From Streptomyces sp. NBC_00568 (GTDB taxonomy: Bacteria > Actinomycetota > Actinomycetes > Streptomycetales > Streptomycetaceae): a stretch of DNA of 64,000 nucleotides. Below the pieces are notes generated by a model. It had not been told where the DNA came from and searched no databases. It was given only the letters and a program-made list of their open reading frames with translations. Positions 42,210 to 49,796 of this stretch are shown in pieces. The translations under genes and the position numbers were made by a program. Where the stretch lies: NCBI RefSeq assembly GCF_026341855.1, contig NZ_JAPENW010000001.1, forward strand, positions 5,447,001 through 5,511,000, read 5' to 3'. Within the stretch, counting starts at the first letter, position 1, and every line of letters begins with the position of its first letter.

Positions 42210-44036
42210 CTACGGACGGAACCGCAGCACCTGCGGGTCGTGGTCGCTGATCTGGTCGGAGAACTCCGAGTTGATGTGCACGCTGTCGTACTCCAGGTCG
42301 CAGCCCTTGCGGATCGACGGGCTGACCAGGATCTGGTCGAGGACCTGGGCGTTGCCCTGGTAGTCGTACGTGTAACGCTCGCTCTTCGGCAGCGACTTGA
42401 TCGCCGACCAGAGCTCGCCGTCGCCCTCCAGGATCTTTGCCGTGTCGGAGAACTCGAAGTCGTTGATGTCGCCGAGCGTGATGACGTCGGCGTTCTTCTG
42501 CGACTTCAGGATCTCGTCGACGAAGGCGTTCACCGCGGTCGCCTGGGCGTGCCGCTGGACCTCCGAGCTGCGCGCCGGGGGCTGGTACTGCGAGGTCAAC
42601 CCCTGGTCGCCGCCCTTGGAGTTGAGGTGGTTGGCGATCACGAACACCGTCTGGCCGCGGAAGACGAACTCGCCCGCGAGCGGCTTGCGGCTGCTCTTCC
42701 AGGCCGTGTCGGCCGGGTCGACGCGGCCGGGGGACGCGGTGAGCTGCGCCTTTCCGTGCACCTTCGTGACACCGACGGCGGTCGTCGAGTCGCCGCCCGC
42801 GCGGTCGGTGAAGGAGACCCGCTCGGGGTTGAAGAGGAAGACCTGGCGGATGTTGCCGCCGGGCTCGCCGCCGTCCTGGTCGTTGACCGGGTCGATGGAA
42901 CGCCAGTCGTACGCCGGGCCGCCCGCCGCGACGATCGCGTCGATCAGCTTCCGCACCGTCTGGTCGGCGGAGACCGTGCCGTCGTCCGTCGCGCCGTTGT
43001 TGTCCTGGATCTCCTCCAGGGACACGATGTCGGGCGACTTGAGGTTGTTCACGATCGCGGACGCGTGGGCGTCGAACGTGGCGTCGCCCGGGTCCAGGTT
43101 CTCGACGTTGTACGTCGCCACCGCCAGCTCGCCGCGCGACTGCTTCCGCGTCGTCTCGCGCTCCAGGCCGCCCTTCTCCAGGGTGCCCAGCTGGTTGGCG
43201 ACGAGGGTGTAGCCGCCGAACTGGTTGTAGTCGAGCGGGCCAGCCGTGGTGCCGGTGAGCTTGTCGCCGACGTTCGCGGTCGGGAAGTCGGCCGTCGCTC
43301 CCAGGGACTGGATCTGTATCCGGCCCGTGTTCTGCGAGGTGTACGAGCCGTACACCGTGCCGCCGCGGTGGGTGGCGTGCTCGCGCGGCTTCACCGTGAC
43401 CCACAGCTCCGTGTACGGGTCGGTGGCGGTGACCACACGGGCGTCGGCGACCTGGACGTTCATGCCCTCGAGGGACTCGTAGTAGTCCAGGGCGTACTTC
43501 GCCGGCTCCAGGGTGAGGCCGTTCACCGAACCGCTCGCGGCGGTGTCGCCGGCGGGGGCGTAGGTGTTCGGCACGGACCTGGCGTCGACGACCGTCGCGG
43601 CCGGGACGGCGTTGCCGCTGGAGACGACGGTGACCGTCGGCTTGGTGATCTCGGTGACCGCCTGGTTGCCGCTGGTGGCACCGCCCGGGACGTACTCCGA
43701 GACCGTGCCCGTCACCGTGACCGAGTCGCCGACGGCGACCTTGGGGGCGGAGCTGGTGAAGACGAACACGCCCTCACTGGTGGCCGGGTCGGCGTCCGGG
43801 GCGGAGTCCTGGAGCCAGAAGCCCTTGGACGAACCGTAGGTCCGCACGCCGGTGACGATGCCGGCCACGTCCGTGACCTTCGCACCCGCGAGCGGGGAGG
43901 TCCGGGTGGTGCCCTGGATGTCGTGGATGTGGACGGTGTCCGCGTGGGCCGGTGTGGTGAGCACCACGGCGGAGATGGTGGAACAGACCGCGGCGACGGT
44001 CAGCGCGCCGATGCGCGCGGTTCTCTTGCTCGGCAA
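42210..44036 (-). CDS. Secreted endonuclease/exonuclease/phosphatase family nuclease
   Basis: A 608-residue exported protein resembling NucH/ExeM extracellular nucleases. After a signal peptide (basic PSKRTAR, hydrophobic core, TTPAHA cleavage region) comes an OB-fold/beta-rich half, and from about residue 285 an EEP catalytic domain: VATYNVENLDPGD, IVSLEEIQDNNG (catalytic Glu), VIANHLNSKGGDQ, LGDINDFEFSD and the final SDHDPQVLRF. The start is taken as TTG 44036 because GGAGGGA stands 6 bases upstream and it gives a clean signal peptide; ATG 44060 has no RBS. Confidence 0.88.
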   Translation of the reverse strand: MPSKRTARIGALTVAAVCSTISAVVLTTPAHADTVHIHDIQGTTRTSPLAGAKVTDVAGIVTGVRTYGSSKGFWLQDSAPDADPATSEGVFVFTSSAPKVAVGDSVTVTGTVSEYVPGGATSGNQAVTEITKPTVTVVSSGNAVPAATVVDARSVPNTYAPAGDTAASGSVNGLTLEPAKYALDYYESLEGMNVQVADARVVTATDPYTELWVTVKPREHATHRGGTVYGSYTSQNTGRIQIQSLGATADFPTANVGDKLTGTTAGPLDYNQFGGYTLVANQLGTLEKGGLERETTRKQSRGELAVATYNVENLDPGDATFDAHASAIVNNLKSPDIVSLEEIQDNNGATDDGTVSADQTVRKLIDAIVAAGGPAYDWRSIDPVNDQDGGEPGGNIRQVFLFNPERVSFTDRAGGDSTTAVGVTKVHGKAQLTASPGRVDPADTAWKSSRKPLAGEFVFRGQTVFVIANHLNSKGGDQGLTSQYQPPARSSEVQRHAQATAVNAFVDEILKSQKNADVITLGDINDFEFSDTAKILEGDGELWSAIKSLPKSERYTYDYQGNAQVLDQILVSPSIRKGCDLEYDSVHINSEFSDQISDHDPQVLRFRP

Positions 44037-44114
44037 GGGAATCCCTCCGGGGACGTTCATGAGCGCCGGGACGAGGGTGGACTGTGGGGGGAGCGCGACC
44101 TGCGTGCGGGCCGG

Positions 44115-44168
44115 TGACGCGCGTAGAAGTGGGCGGACCGCACGGCCGTTGAACTTCTACGCGCGTCA
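44115..44168. repeat. Perfect 16-bp inverted repeat in a divergent promoter region
   Basis: TGACGCGCGTAGAAGT (44115-44130) and its exact reverse complement (44153-44168) flank 22 bases. It lies 79 bases before the nuclease start in the 409-base gap between the nuclease and the gene at 44446. The rest of the gap holds a good -10, TAGGCT at 44261-44266, for the plus-strand gene, and nothing else recognised. Confidence 0.75.
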
Positions 44169-44445
44169 ATCTCGTGTGTGGTGAGGGGAGTTGTCAAGGT
44201 TTCAGCGGTGTACGAGACCTGTCGGACACATGAACCGGGCGGCATGGGTGGAAATCCGTCTAGGCTGAGCCGTTGGCACGGATCGCCCGGGCCGCCTTCG
44301 GATTCCCGAGTCCGCCGGCGCCCCGCGGGATGCGATGCCCGCCGCGGTCGACGGTGCCCGCCACCGTTCGGCGCGGCGTCGGGCGAAAACCCCGCCCGAA
44401 CCGCTTGCCCTGCTCGTCGTGGTTGTTCGGAGGAGAACTCAGCCG

Positions 44446-45873
44446 ATGTCAGACAGCTCTTCCCTGCCGCCCGTGCGGCTGCTCTCCGAGGCGCAGCTGG
44501 CGCGGGACGCGCTCGCCGCGCCGCTGCTCTCCCGCGCCGCGCGGCTGGCCCGCTGGGCGGGCCCCGGCACCCGGGTGGGGGCGGGTGGCGAACTCGTCGA
44601 GGAGCAGCTTCCCGAGGCGGCCGGCGTCCTCGGCCTGTCCGGCGACGACGCGGCCGCCTTCGCCGGCGAGGCCTGGCGGGTGGCCGTCGACACCGGGCTC
44701 GTCGAGATCGTGGACGAGCAGGAGGGCACCGTCGAGGCGGGCGAGGACCTCGCCGTGCTCACCTCCGGCGCCCCGCAGGACGTCCTCGGCGTCTGGCTCG
44801 GCGCGCTCGACACCGTGCTGGCCGACGCGAGCGTGCCCGACCTCGACGATCTCGTCGAAGCCATGGGCGAGGACGGCGAGATCGACCTCTCCTCCCTGGA
44901 CTGGGACCCGGAGGCCGAGGCCGAGTTCCTCGACGGGGTGCTCGGCAATCTGTATCTGCTGACCGTCGGCGAGAACGCGCCCGGCGAGGTCCCGGTGCCG
45001 CTGCCCGCGCTCGCCGCCTCGATGATCGTGCCCGACGACATGGGAGAGCCCACCAACGACGTCCTGGAGCAGGTCTCGGACGCCATGATGCGGCTCGACG
45101 ACCAGTTCCGGCTGCTGGAGCCCATCGGCCTCGTAGACTTCCAGCCCGTCGACGAGGCCCTGATGGCGGACGCCGACGAGGAGCCGGCCGCCCCCGTCGA
45201 CGACTTGGACGTATCGCGGTACGGCGTGGTCCGCCTGACACCGCTCGGTCTGTACGGACTGCGCGCCCGGCTGACCGAGGCGGGCTTCTCCGCCCCCGCG
45301 GTGGGCGAACTGGCGGACAAGGGCGCGGACACGCTCCTGGACGGCACGGCAGGCTTCCCCCCGGCCGCCGCCCAGGCCGAGATCGAGCAGTGGCTCGCCC
45401 GGCGCGAACCGCTCGCCGCCGCCCGGGAACTGCTCTCCGCGGCACGCGGAACGGACCCGGGCGCCCCGCTGCGCCGCCTGCACTGCCAGCAGGCTCTCTC
45501 GCTGGTCGGCACGGAGGCCGAGCCCGCGCTGCGCGAGGTCCTCGACAACGCCGAACTGGGCGGTCTCGCCCGCGTCTGGCTCTCCGAGCAGGGCGCGCCC
45601 GACGTGCCCGCGCCGTCCGAGGCGATGGTCTTCTGGCTCACCATCGACACGGTGGCGGCACAGCTCGCCGCCGAAGGGAACTCCACCGAACTCCAGGCAC
45701 TGGTCGAGGGGCTGGCCCAGCAGCACAGCGGCTTCTTCGACTCGGCCTGGCGGGTCGATCACCCCGCCGCCCCGGACGTCCTGGAAGCCATGGGCCGCCT
45801 GCACCCCGACAAGAAGGTCGCCAAGGAAGCCCGCAAGGCCGCGTTCAAGGCACGGTCGCAGCAGGCGGGGTGA
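44446..45873 (+). CDS. Conserved actinobacterial protein of unknown function
   Basis: A 475-residue soluble, very acidic, Ala/Leu-rich protein, mostly helical, with no signal or membrane segment. Segments such as LEAMGRLHPDKKVAKEARKA at the end and VREVLDNAELGGLARVWL-like helix pairs in the C-terminal half resemble HEAT-like repeats. GGAGGAG lies about 10 bases before ATG 44446. I recognise it only as a conserved Streptomyces hypothetical protein. Confidence 0.75.
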   Translation: MSDSSSLPPVRLLSEAQLARDALAAPLLSRAARLARWAGPGTRVGAGGELVEEQLPEAAGVLGLSGDDAAAFAGEAWRVAVDTGLVEIVDEQEGTVEAGEDLAVLTSGAPQDVLGVWLGALDTVLADASVPDLDDLVEAMGEDGEIDLSSLDWDPEAEAEFLDGVLGNLYLLTVGENAPGEVPVPLPALAASMIVPDDMGEPTNDVLEQVSDAMMRLDDQFRLLEPIGLVDFQPVDEALMADADEEPAAPVDDLDVSRYGVVRLTPLGLYGLRARLTEAGFSAPAVGELADKGADTLLDGTAGFPPAAAQAEIEQWLARREPLAAARELLSAARGTDPGAPLRRLHCQQALSLVGTEAEPALREVLDNAELGGLARVWLSEQGAPDVPAPSEAMVFWLTIDTVAAQLAAEGNSTELQALVEGLAQQHSGFFDSAWRVDHPAAPDVLEAMGRLHPDKKVAKEARKAAFKARSQQAG

Positions 45874-45986
45874 GCCGCCGGTGACCCCGGGCGCCCGGCG
45901 CCCGGACGGACTGTTGCCCGGAGGCAGGGGTTCCCCTGTGCCGGTCGGGTGGATTCACGCAAGCGGGACCCCTGAAGTCGGCGTGC

Positions 45987-46008
45987 GTTCAACTCGCGTT
46001 CAGACGGG
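45987..46008 (+). promoter_or_regulatory. PHO box (PhoP binding site)
   Basis: Two 11-bp direct repeat units, GTTCAACTCGC and GTTCAGACGGG, match the Streptomyces PhoP consensus of GTTCACC repeats at 11-bp spacing. A further unit, GTTCACCGTCA, lies at 46063-46073 next to the RBS. The downstream gene encodes a phosphatase, as expected of the Pho regulon. Confidence 0.65.
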
Positions 46009-46086
46009 GGCGGGACCGTGTGGCCGCAACCGAGGCCGCCACCGCCCCCCACGACAGTCCGAGTTCACCGTCACAGGAGACATCAC

Positions 46087-47544
46087 ATGTCGCTCACCCG
46101 CAGGGACTTCGCCAGACAGTCCGCGATCACCGGTGCAGGCGTGGCCCTGGTCGGCAGCGTCGGCGCCCTCGCCACCGCCCCCAACGCCCTCGCCGCCACG
46201 GAGACGGACACGGACGGCGCGGCCGGGGAACCGGTGGCCGCCGGGCACGGCGGCGTCGGCTACGGTCCGCTGGTCACCGACCCGAAGGGCCTGCTCTCGC
46301 TGCCCGCAGGGTTCTCCTACCGCGTCATCACCCACAGCGGCAGGACCAAGCTGGAGTCGGGCGAGTTCACGCCCTCCAACCACGACGGAACGTCCACCTT
46401 CGAGGGCCCGCGCGGCGCCACCCTCCTGGTCAACAACCACGAGCTCGCCGGCCCCCGCGCCAACTGGCCCTACCCGGTGCCGCTCACCGAGGGTCTCGTC
46501 TACGACCCCGCCGCCGCGGGCGGCTGCACCGTCGTCGAGGTGCGCCGGGACAAGGTCGCCGAGTGGGTCGGCATCGCCGGCACCGCCACCAACTGCGCGG
46601 GCGGCAACACCCCTTGGGGCACGTGGCTGACCTGCGAGGAGACCGAGGACAAGGCCGGCACCAACGGCTTCACCAAGGACCACGGCTACGTCTTCGAGGT
46701 CGACCCCGAGGACCGCCGCCGCAACCGGAACCCCAAGCCGATCAAGGCGCTCGGCCGCTACGCGCACGAGGCCGTCGTCGTCGACCCCAGGCGTGGCCGC
46801 CTCTACCTCACCGAGGACGCCTCGAACCCCAACGGCCTGCTGTACCGCTGGACGCCCCCGCAGGGCTTCGAGCACGGCCACGGAAAGCTCCGCACCCTCG
46901 CCGACGACGCCGGATCGCTCCAGGCCTTCAAGTGCTTCGACTCCGGCGGCAAGTTCGTCGACGACCTCTCCCGCGCCACGAAGATCGGCACCGTGTACGG
47001 CGTGGACTGGGTCGACGTCCAGGACCGTGACGCCAAGACCGTGTCCGTCCGCAAGCAGTTCACCGCCGGCCAGGTCACCCGCGCCCGCAAGCTCGAGGGC
47101 ATGTGGTGGAGCGACGGCGGCGTCTACATCGTCTCCTCCTACGCCCGCACCGAGAGCCCCGGCCAGGCGCACGACGGAGCGGTCTGGTTCTACGACCCCA
47201 AGCGCCGCACCCTGACGCTGAAGGTCCTCATCGGCGTGAACCCCGACCCGTCCGTCGACGGCGCCTTCGACGGCCCCGACAACATCACCGTCTCCCCGTA
47301 CGGCGGCCTCGTCATCGCCGAGGACGGCGAGGGCGTCCAGCATCTCTTCGGCGCCACCGAGAGCGGCCGCACGTACCCGATCGCCCGCAACGAGCTCAAC
47401 ATCGGCACCGCCGAGGCCCCGGAGTACAGCGAGTTCACCGGCGTCACCTTCTCGCCCGACGGCAGGACCCTCTTCGCCAACATCCAGGTGCCGGGCATCA
47501 TGCTCGCCATCACCGGCCCCTGGAAGCGCCAGAAGCGGGGCTGA
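46087..47544 (+). CDS. Tat-exported PhoX-type (DUF839) phosphatase
   Basis: A 485-residue protein with a twin-arginine signal, SLTRRDFARQSAITGAG, and cleavage region NALAA. The mature part is the DUF839/PhoX beta-propeller: LLVNNHEL, TPWGTWLTCEETED, RYAHEAVVVDPRRG, LYLTEDASNPNG and FDGPDNITVSPYGGLVIAED, which supply the calcium/iron-site acids in PhoX. It would release phosphate from organic phosphates outside the cell. Two PHO-box elements precede it, so induction by phosphate limitation is likely. Confidence 0.88.
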   Translation: MSLTRRDFARQSAITGAGVALVGSVGALATAPNALAATETDTDGAAGEPVAAGHGGVGYGPLVTDPKGLLSLPAGFSYRVITHSGRTKLESGEFTPSNHDGTSTFEGPRGATLLVNNHELAGPRANWPYPVPLTEGLVYDPAAAGGCTVVEVRRDKVAEWVGIAGTATNCAGGNTPWGTWLTCEETEDKAGTNGFTKDHGYVFEVDPEDRRRNRNPKPIKALGRYAHEAVVVDPRRGRLYLTEDASNPNGLLYRWTPPQGFEHGHGKLRTLADDAGSLQAFKCFDSGGKFVDDLSRATKIGTVYGVDWVDVQDRDAKTVSVRKQFTAGQVTRARKLEGMWWSDGGVYIVSSYARTESPGQAHDGAVWFYDPKRRTLTLKVLIGVNPDPSVDGAFDGPDNITVSPYGGLVIAEDGEGVQHLFGATESGRTYPIARNELNIGTAEAPEYSEFTGVTFSPDGRTLFANIQVPGIMLAITGPWKRQKRG

Positions 47545-47549
47545 ACTCC

Positions 47550-47565
47550 CGCCGGTTCCCCGGCG
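47550..47565 (+). terminator. Terminator after the PhoX-type gene
   Basis: CGCCGG/CCGGCG with a TTCC loop, 6 bases after the stop, followed by ATTTAATT. Confidence 0.6.
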
Positions 47566-47600
47566 ATTTAATTCGCTCGCCCGACTCGCGGCCGCCCTCC

Positions 47601-47606
47601 TAAAGT
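47601..47606 (+). promoter_or_regulatory. Candidate -10 of the Y RNA array
   Basis: TAAAGT lies 6 bases before the first base of the first Y RNA stem (47613), the right distance for a main-sigma -10. A clear -35 is not seen. Confidence 0.35.
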
Positions 47607-47612
47607 AATGCC

Positions 47613-47751
47613 TGTCCAGGTGCGAAGGCAGGACCTACTTCCACTCATAATGGGGCGGCCGCGGGTTCGAGTCCCGTCACCGGTACAACGCGCCGGTGTA
47701 GCTCAGGGGTTAGAGCACCTACGTCGGTTCCGCCGACCTGAACTCTGGACA
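47613..47751 (+). ncRNA. Y RNA 1 with permuted tRNA-like domain
   Basis: Lower stem TGTCCAG (47613-47619) with CTGGACA (47745-47751). Then an internal loop, GTGCGAA on the 5' side and GACCTGAACT on the 3' side. Upper stem GGCAGGAC (47627-47634) with GTTCCGCC (47727-47734), one A/C mismatch. The 92-nt loop holds a tRNA mimic in permuted order: T arm with GCGGG, loop TTCGAGT, CCCGT (47661-47677); a 7-bp acceptor stem CACCGGT/GCCGGTG closed by a 7-nt loop (47678-47698); U8-A9 equivalents; and the D arm GCTC-AGGGGTTA-GAGC (47701-47716). The anticodon arm is replaced by the Ro-type stem. This is the architecture of bacterial Y RNAs (YrlA type), and the Ro60 gene follows. Confidence 0.88.
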
Positions 47752-47763
47752 CCACAACTTCAC

Positions 47764-47841
47764 GCACCTCCCGGTGCGCGGGCCGCGGCTACTTCTCTCT
47801 CAAAGAATCCACGCCGCAGCCGAATTGATCTCGGGAGGCGC
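47764..47841 (+). ncRNA. Y RNA 2, short form without tRNA-like domain
   Basis: Lower stem CCTCCCG (47767-47773) with CGGGAGG (47832-47838), extended by two G-C pairs past an A/C mismatch. Internal loop GTGCGCG on the 5' side and GAATTGATCT on the 3' side. Upper stem GGCCGCGG (47781-47788) with CCGCAGCC (47814-47821) and a single C/A mismatch at the same place as in the other two. The loop is only 25 nt and starts CTACTTC as in Y RNAs 1 and 3. No T or D arm is present, so it resembles animal Y RNAs more than YrlA. It begins 12 bases after Y RNA 1. Confidence 0.75.
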
Positions 47842-47851
47842 AGCTCATGGT

Positions 47852-47996
47852 GGGTGCCCGGTGCGCAGGCAACGGCTACTTCTATTTGGGATCAGAGGGT
47901 TGCGGGTTCAAATCCCGTCATCGACTTCGGGTCGGTGTAGCTCAATCGGTAGAGCATCTGCGCAAGTCCGTCGCCGACTTCTGACCTCGGGCACCC
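47852..47996 (+). ncRNA. Y RNA 3 with permuted tRNA-like domain
   Basis: Lower stem GGGTGCCCG (47852-47860) with CGGGCACCC (47988-47996). Internal loop GTGCGCA and GACTTCTGACCT. Upper stem GGCAACGG (47868-47875) with CCGTCGCC (47968-47975), again with one A/C mismatch. The 92-nt loop has T arm GCGGG-TTCAAAT-CCCGT (47902-47918); acceptor CATCGAC/GTCGGTG closed by TTCGG (47919-47937); TA; and D arm GCTC-AATCGGTA-GAGC (47940-47955). CAGA (47893-47896) can pair with TCTG (47957-47960), the top of an anticodon stem. The stem is 68 bases before the rsr ATG. Confidence 0.88.
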
Positions 47997-48044
47997 TCCA
48001 TTCGCTGTGCCTCCCTCCGAAACGCGACTTCACCGTCGTAGAAC

Positions 48045-48060
48045 GAATTCGGGGGAATTC
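48045..48060 (+). promoter_or_regulatory. Hairpin enclosing the rsr ribosome-binding site
   Basis: GAATTC (48045-48050) and GAATTC (48055-48060) pair around GGGG. The only Shine-Dalgarno-like sequence for rsr, GGGGGAA (48051-48057), is therefore partly inside the loop and stem, which could limit translation. Confidence 0.5.
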
Positions 48061-48063
48061 ACC

Positions 48064-49644
48064 ATGGCACGCTTCAACACCAAGGCCGCGAAGGCCCAGC
48101 CCACTTCCCGCGTGACGTCCACCGGCCGTGTGCTGCGGACGCACCAGGGCGGCCGGGGCCAGGAGCGCGACGCGCGCTCCGAGCTCTTTCTTCTGGCGAT
48201 CGCCAATTTCGTGTCGCAGCAGACCTTCTACGAGGCCGGCGCGGCTCGCGACGACCGGTTCGCCGAGCTCGTGCGCGAGCTCGCCGTCACCGACCCGTCC
48301 TGGACCGCCGCCCTGCTCGGCTGGCTGCGCGGCGAGGGAAACCTGCGCACCGCCTCGCTCGTGGGCGCCGCGGAGTACGTGAAGGCGCGCCTCGACGCGG
48401 GCGCCACCGACGGCCCCGCCAACCGGCAGGTCATCGCCTCCGTGCTGCGCCGTCCGGACGAGCCGGGTGAGCTGCTCGCCTACTGGACGTCCCAGTACGG
48501 CCGCAACGTGCCCAAGCCCGTCAAGCGGGGCGTCGCCGACGCCGTACGACGTCTCTACAGCGGCAAGTCGCTCCTGAAGTACGACACCGCCTCCAAGGGG
48601 TACCGCTTCGGCGACATCCTCAACCTCGTGCACGCGGCGCCGGACCCCGGCAAGGCGTGGCAGGGCGACCTGTTCCAGTACGCGCTGGACCGGCGCCACA
48701 ACCCGGACACGGCTGTCGTCCCCACGTCGCTGCCGGTGCTCGTCGCCCATCGCGATCTGATGGCGCTGCGGCCGGACGAGCGGCGCGCGGTCGTGACCGG
48801 CGCGCACGGCGCCCAGCGTCTGGCGGACGCCGGCATGACGTGGGAGGCGCTGGCCGGCTGGCTGCAGGGACCGATGGACAAGGCGGCCTGGGAGGCCGTG
48901 ATTCCGTCCATGGGTGCGATGGCGCTCGTCCGCAACCTGCGCAACTTCGACGCGGCGGGGGTCAGCGACGAGGTGGCGGCTCAGGTCGCCGCGAAGATCA
49001 GCGACCCGGCGGAGGTCGCGCGCTCGCGGCAGTTCCCGTTCCGCTACCTGGCCGCCTACCAGCACGCGCCGTCGCTGCGCTGGTCGTACCCGCTGGAGCA
49101 GGCGCTCGGCCACTCGCTGGCCAACGTGCCCGCGCTGCCCGGCCGGACGCTGGTGCTCGTGGACCGCTCGGGCTCGATGTTCTACTCGCGGCTGTCCGAC
49201 CGCTCGGAGCTCAACCGGGCCGACGCGGCGGCGATCTTCGGCACGGCGCTCGCGCTGCGGGCGGCGGACGCGGATCTCGTCGAGTTCGGCACCAGCAGCA
49301 AGCGGGTGAAGTTCCGCGAGGGCGAGTCGGTGCTCAAGGTCATCGAGCGGTTCGGCGACCTCGGCGGCACCAACACCAGCGAGGCCGTCCGCGCGCACTA
49401 CAGGAAGCACGACCGGGTCCTCATCGTCACCGACGAGCAGGCCACGTACAGCCACTACGGCGACCCGACCGAGCAGGTCCCGGCGCACGTACCGGTCTAC
49501 ACCTGGAACCTCGCCGGATACCGCGCGGGCCACGGCCCGTCGGGCAAGAGGAACCGGCACACCTTCGGGGGGCTCTCGGACGCGGCCTTCCGGATGGTGC
49601 CGCTTCTGGAGTCGGCGAGGGACGCGGACTGGCCCTGGGTCTGA
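48064..49644 (+). CDS. rsr: Ro60-family RNA-binding protein (TROVE domain plus vWA)
   Basis: A 526-residue bacterial Ro60 orthologue. The TROVE domain (about residues 15-350) is a ring of helical repeats that binds misfolded RNA ends in its hole and Y RNA on its outer face. It starts VLRTHQGGRGQERDARSELFLLAIANFVSQ and includes LPVLVAHRDLMALRPDERRA-type repeats. The C-terminal von Willebrand A domain has the metal site DRSGSM (DxSxS) near residue 368, with GGTNTSEAV and VTDEQ completing it. In other bacteria Rsr with Y RNA joins an exonuclease (PNPase) or acts in rRNA maturation and stress survival. Three Y RNAs lie immediately upstream on the same strand. No rtcA/rtcB gene is in the window. 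ATG 48064 is the only start with an RBS. Confidence 0.95.
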   Translation: MARFNTKAAKAQPTSRVTSTGRVLRTHQGGRGQERDARSELFLLAIANFVSQQTFYEAGAARDDRFAELVRELAVTDPSWTAALLGWLRGEGNLRTASLVGAAEYVKARLDAGATDGPANRQVIASVLRRPDEPGELLAYWTSQYGRNVPKPVKRGVADAVRRLYSGKSLLKYDTASKGYRFGDILNLVHAAPDPGKAWQGDLFQYALDRRHNPDTAVVPTSLPVLVAHRDLMALRPDERRAVVTGAHGAQRLADAGMTWEALAGWLQGPMDKAAWEAVIPSMGAMALVRNLRNFDAAGVSDEVAAQVAAKISDPAEVARSRQFPFRYLAAYQHAPSLRWSYPLEQALGHSLANVPALPGRTLVLVDRSGSMFYSRLSDRSELNRADAAAIFGTALALRAADADLVEFGTSSKRVKFREGESVLKVIERFGDLGGTNTSEAVRAHYRKHDRVLIVTDEQATYSHYGDPTEQVPAHVPVYTWNLAGYRAGHGPSGKRNRHTFGGLSDAAFRMVPLLESARDADWPWV

Positions 49645-49732
49645 GCGAGGGCCGCGGACCGGACCTGGGCCTGCGCGACGACTCCGGCTTCCGGGCCGCG
49701 GCGACGCGTACGGTCCCTGGATCTGATCGGCA

Positions 49733-49764
49733 CGTGCGGCCCGCACCTCGGTGCGGGCCGCACG
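49733..49764. terminator. Bidirectional terminator after rsr
   Basis: A perfect 14-bp G/C stem (49733-49746 with 49751-49764) and CTCG loop between convergent rsr and the MFS gene. Confidence 0.8.
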
Positions 49765-49796
49765 CTGGTGTCCGCCGGGTGCGACGAGAGCGGGTC

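Noticed and set aside
42240..44117. 625-codon plus-strand frame opposite the secreted nuclease
   Set aside because: Antisense shadow of a gene with signal peptide and complete catalytic motifs.
47661..47716. Ordinary tRNA genes, because T-arm and D-arm sequences are obvious here and at 47902-47955
   Set aside because: The arms are in reversed order (T arm before D arm), acceptor strands are joined by a loop, there is no anticodon arm or CCA end, and both are framed by stems that pair around them. The Y RNA explanation fits all of this.
47613..47996. CRISPR-like array of repeats
   Set aside because: The three units differ in length and sequence, are related by secondary structure rather than identical repeats, and no cas gene is near.
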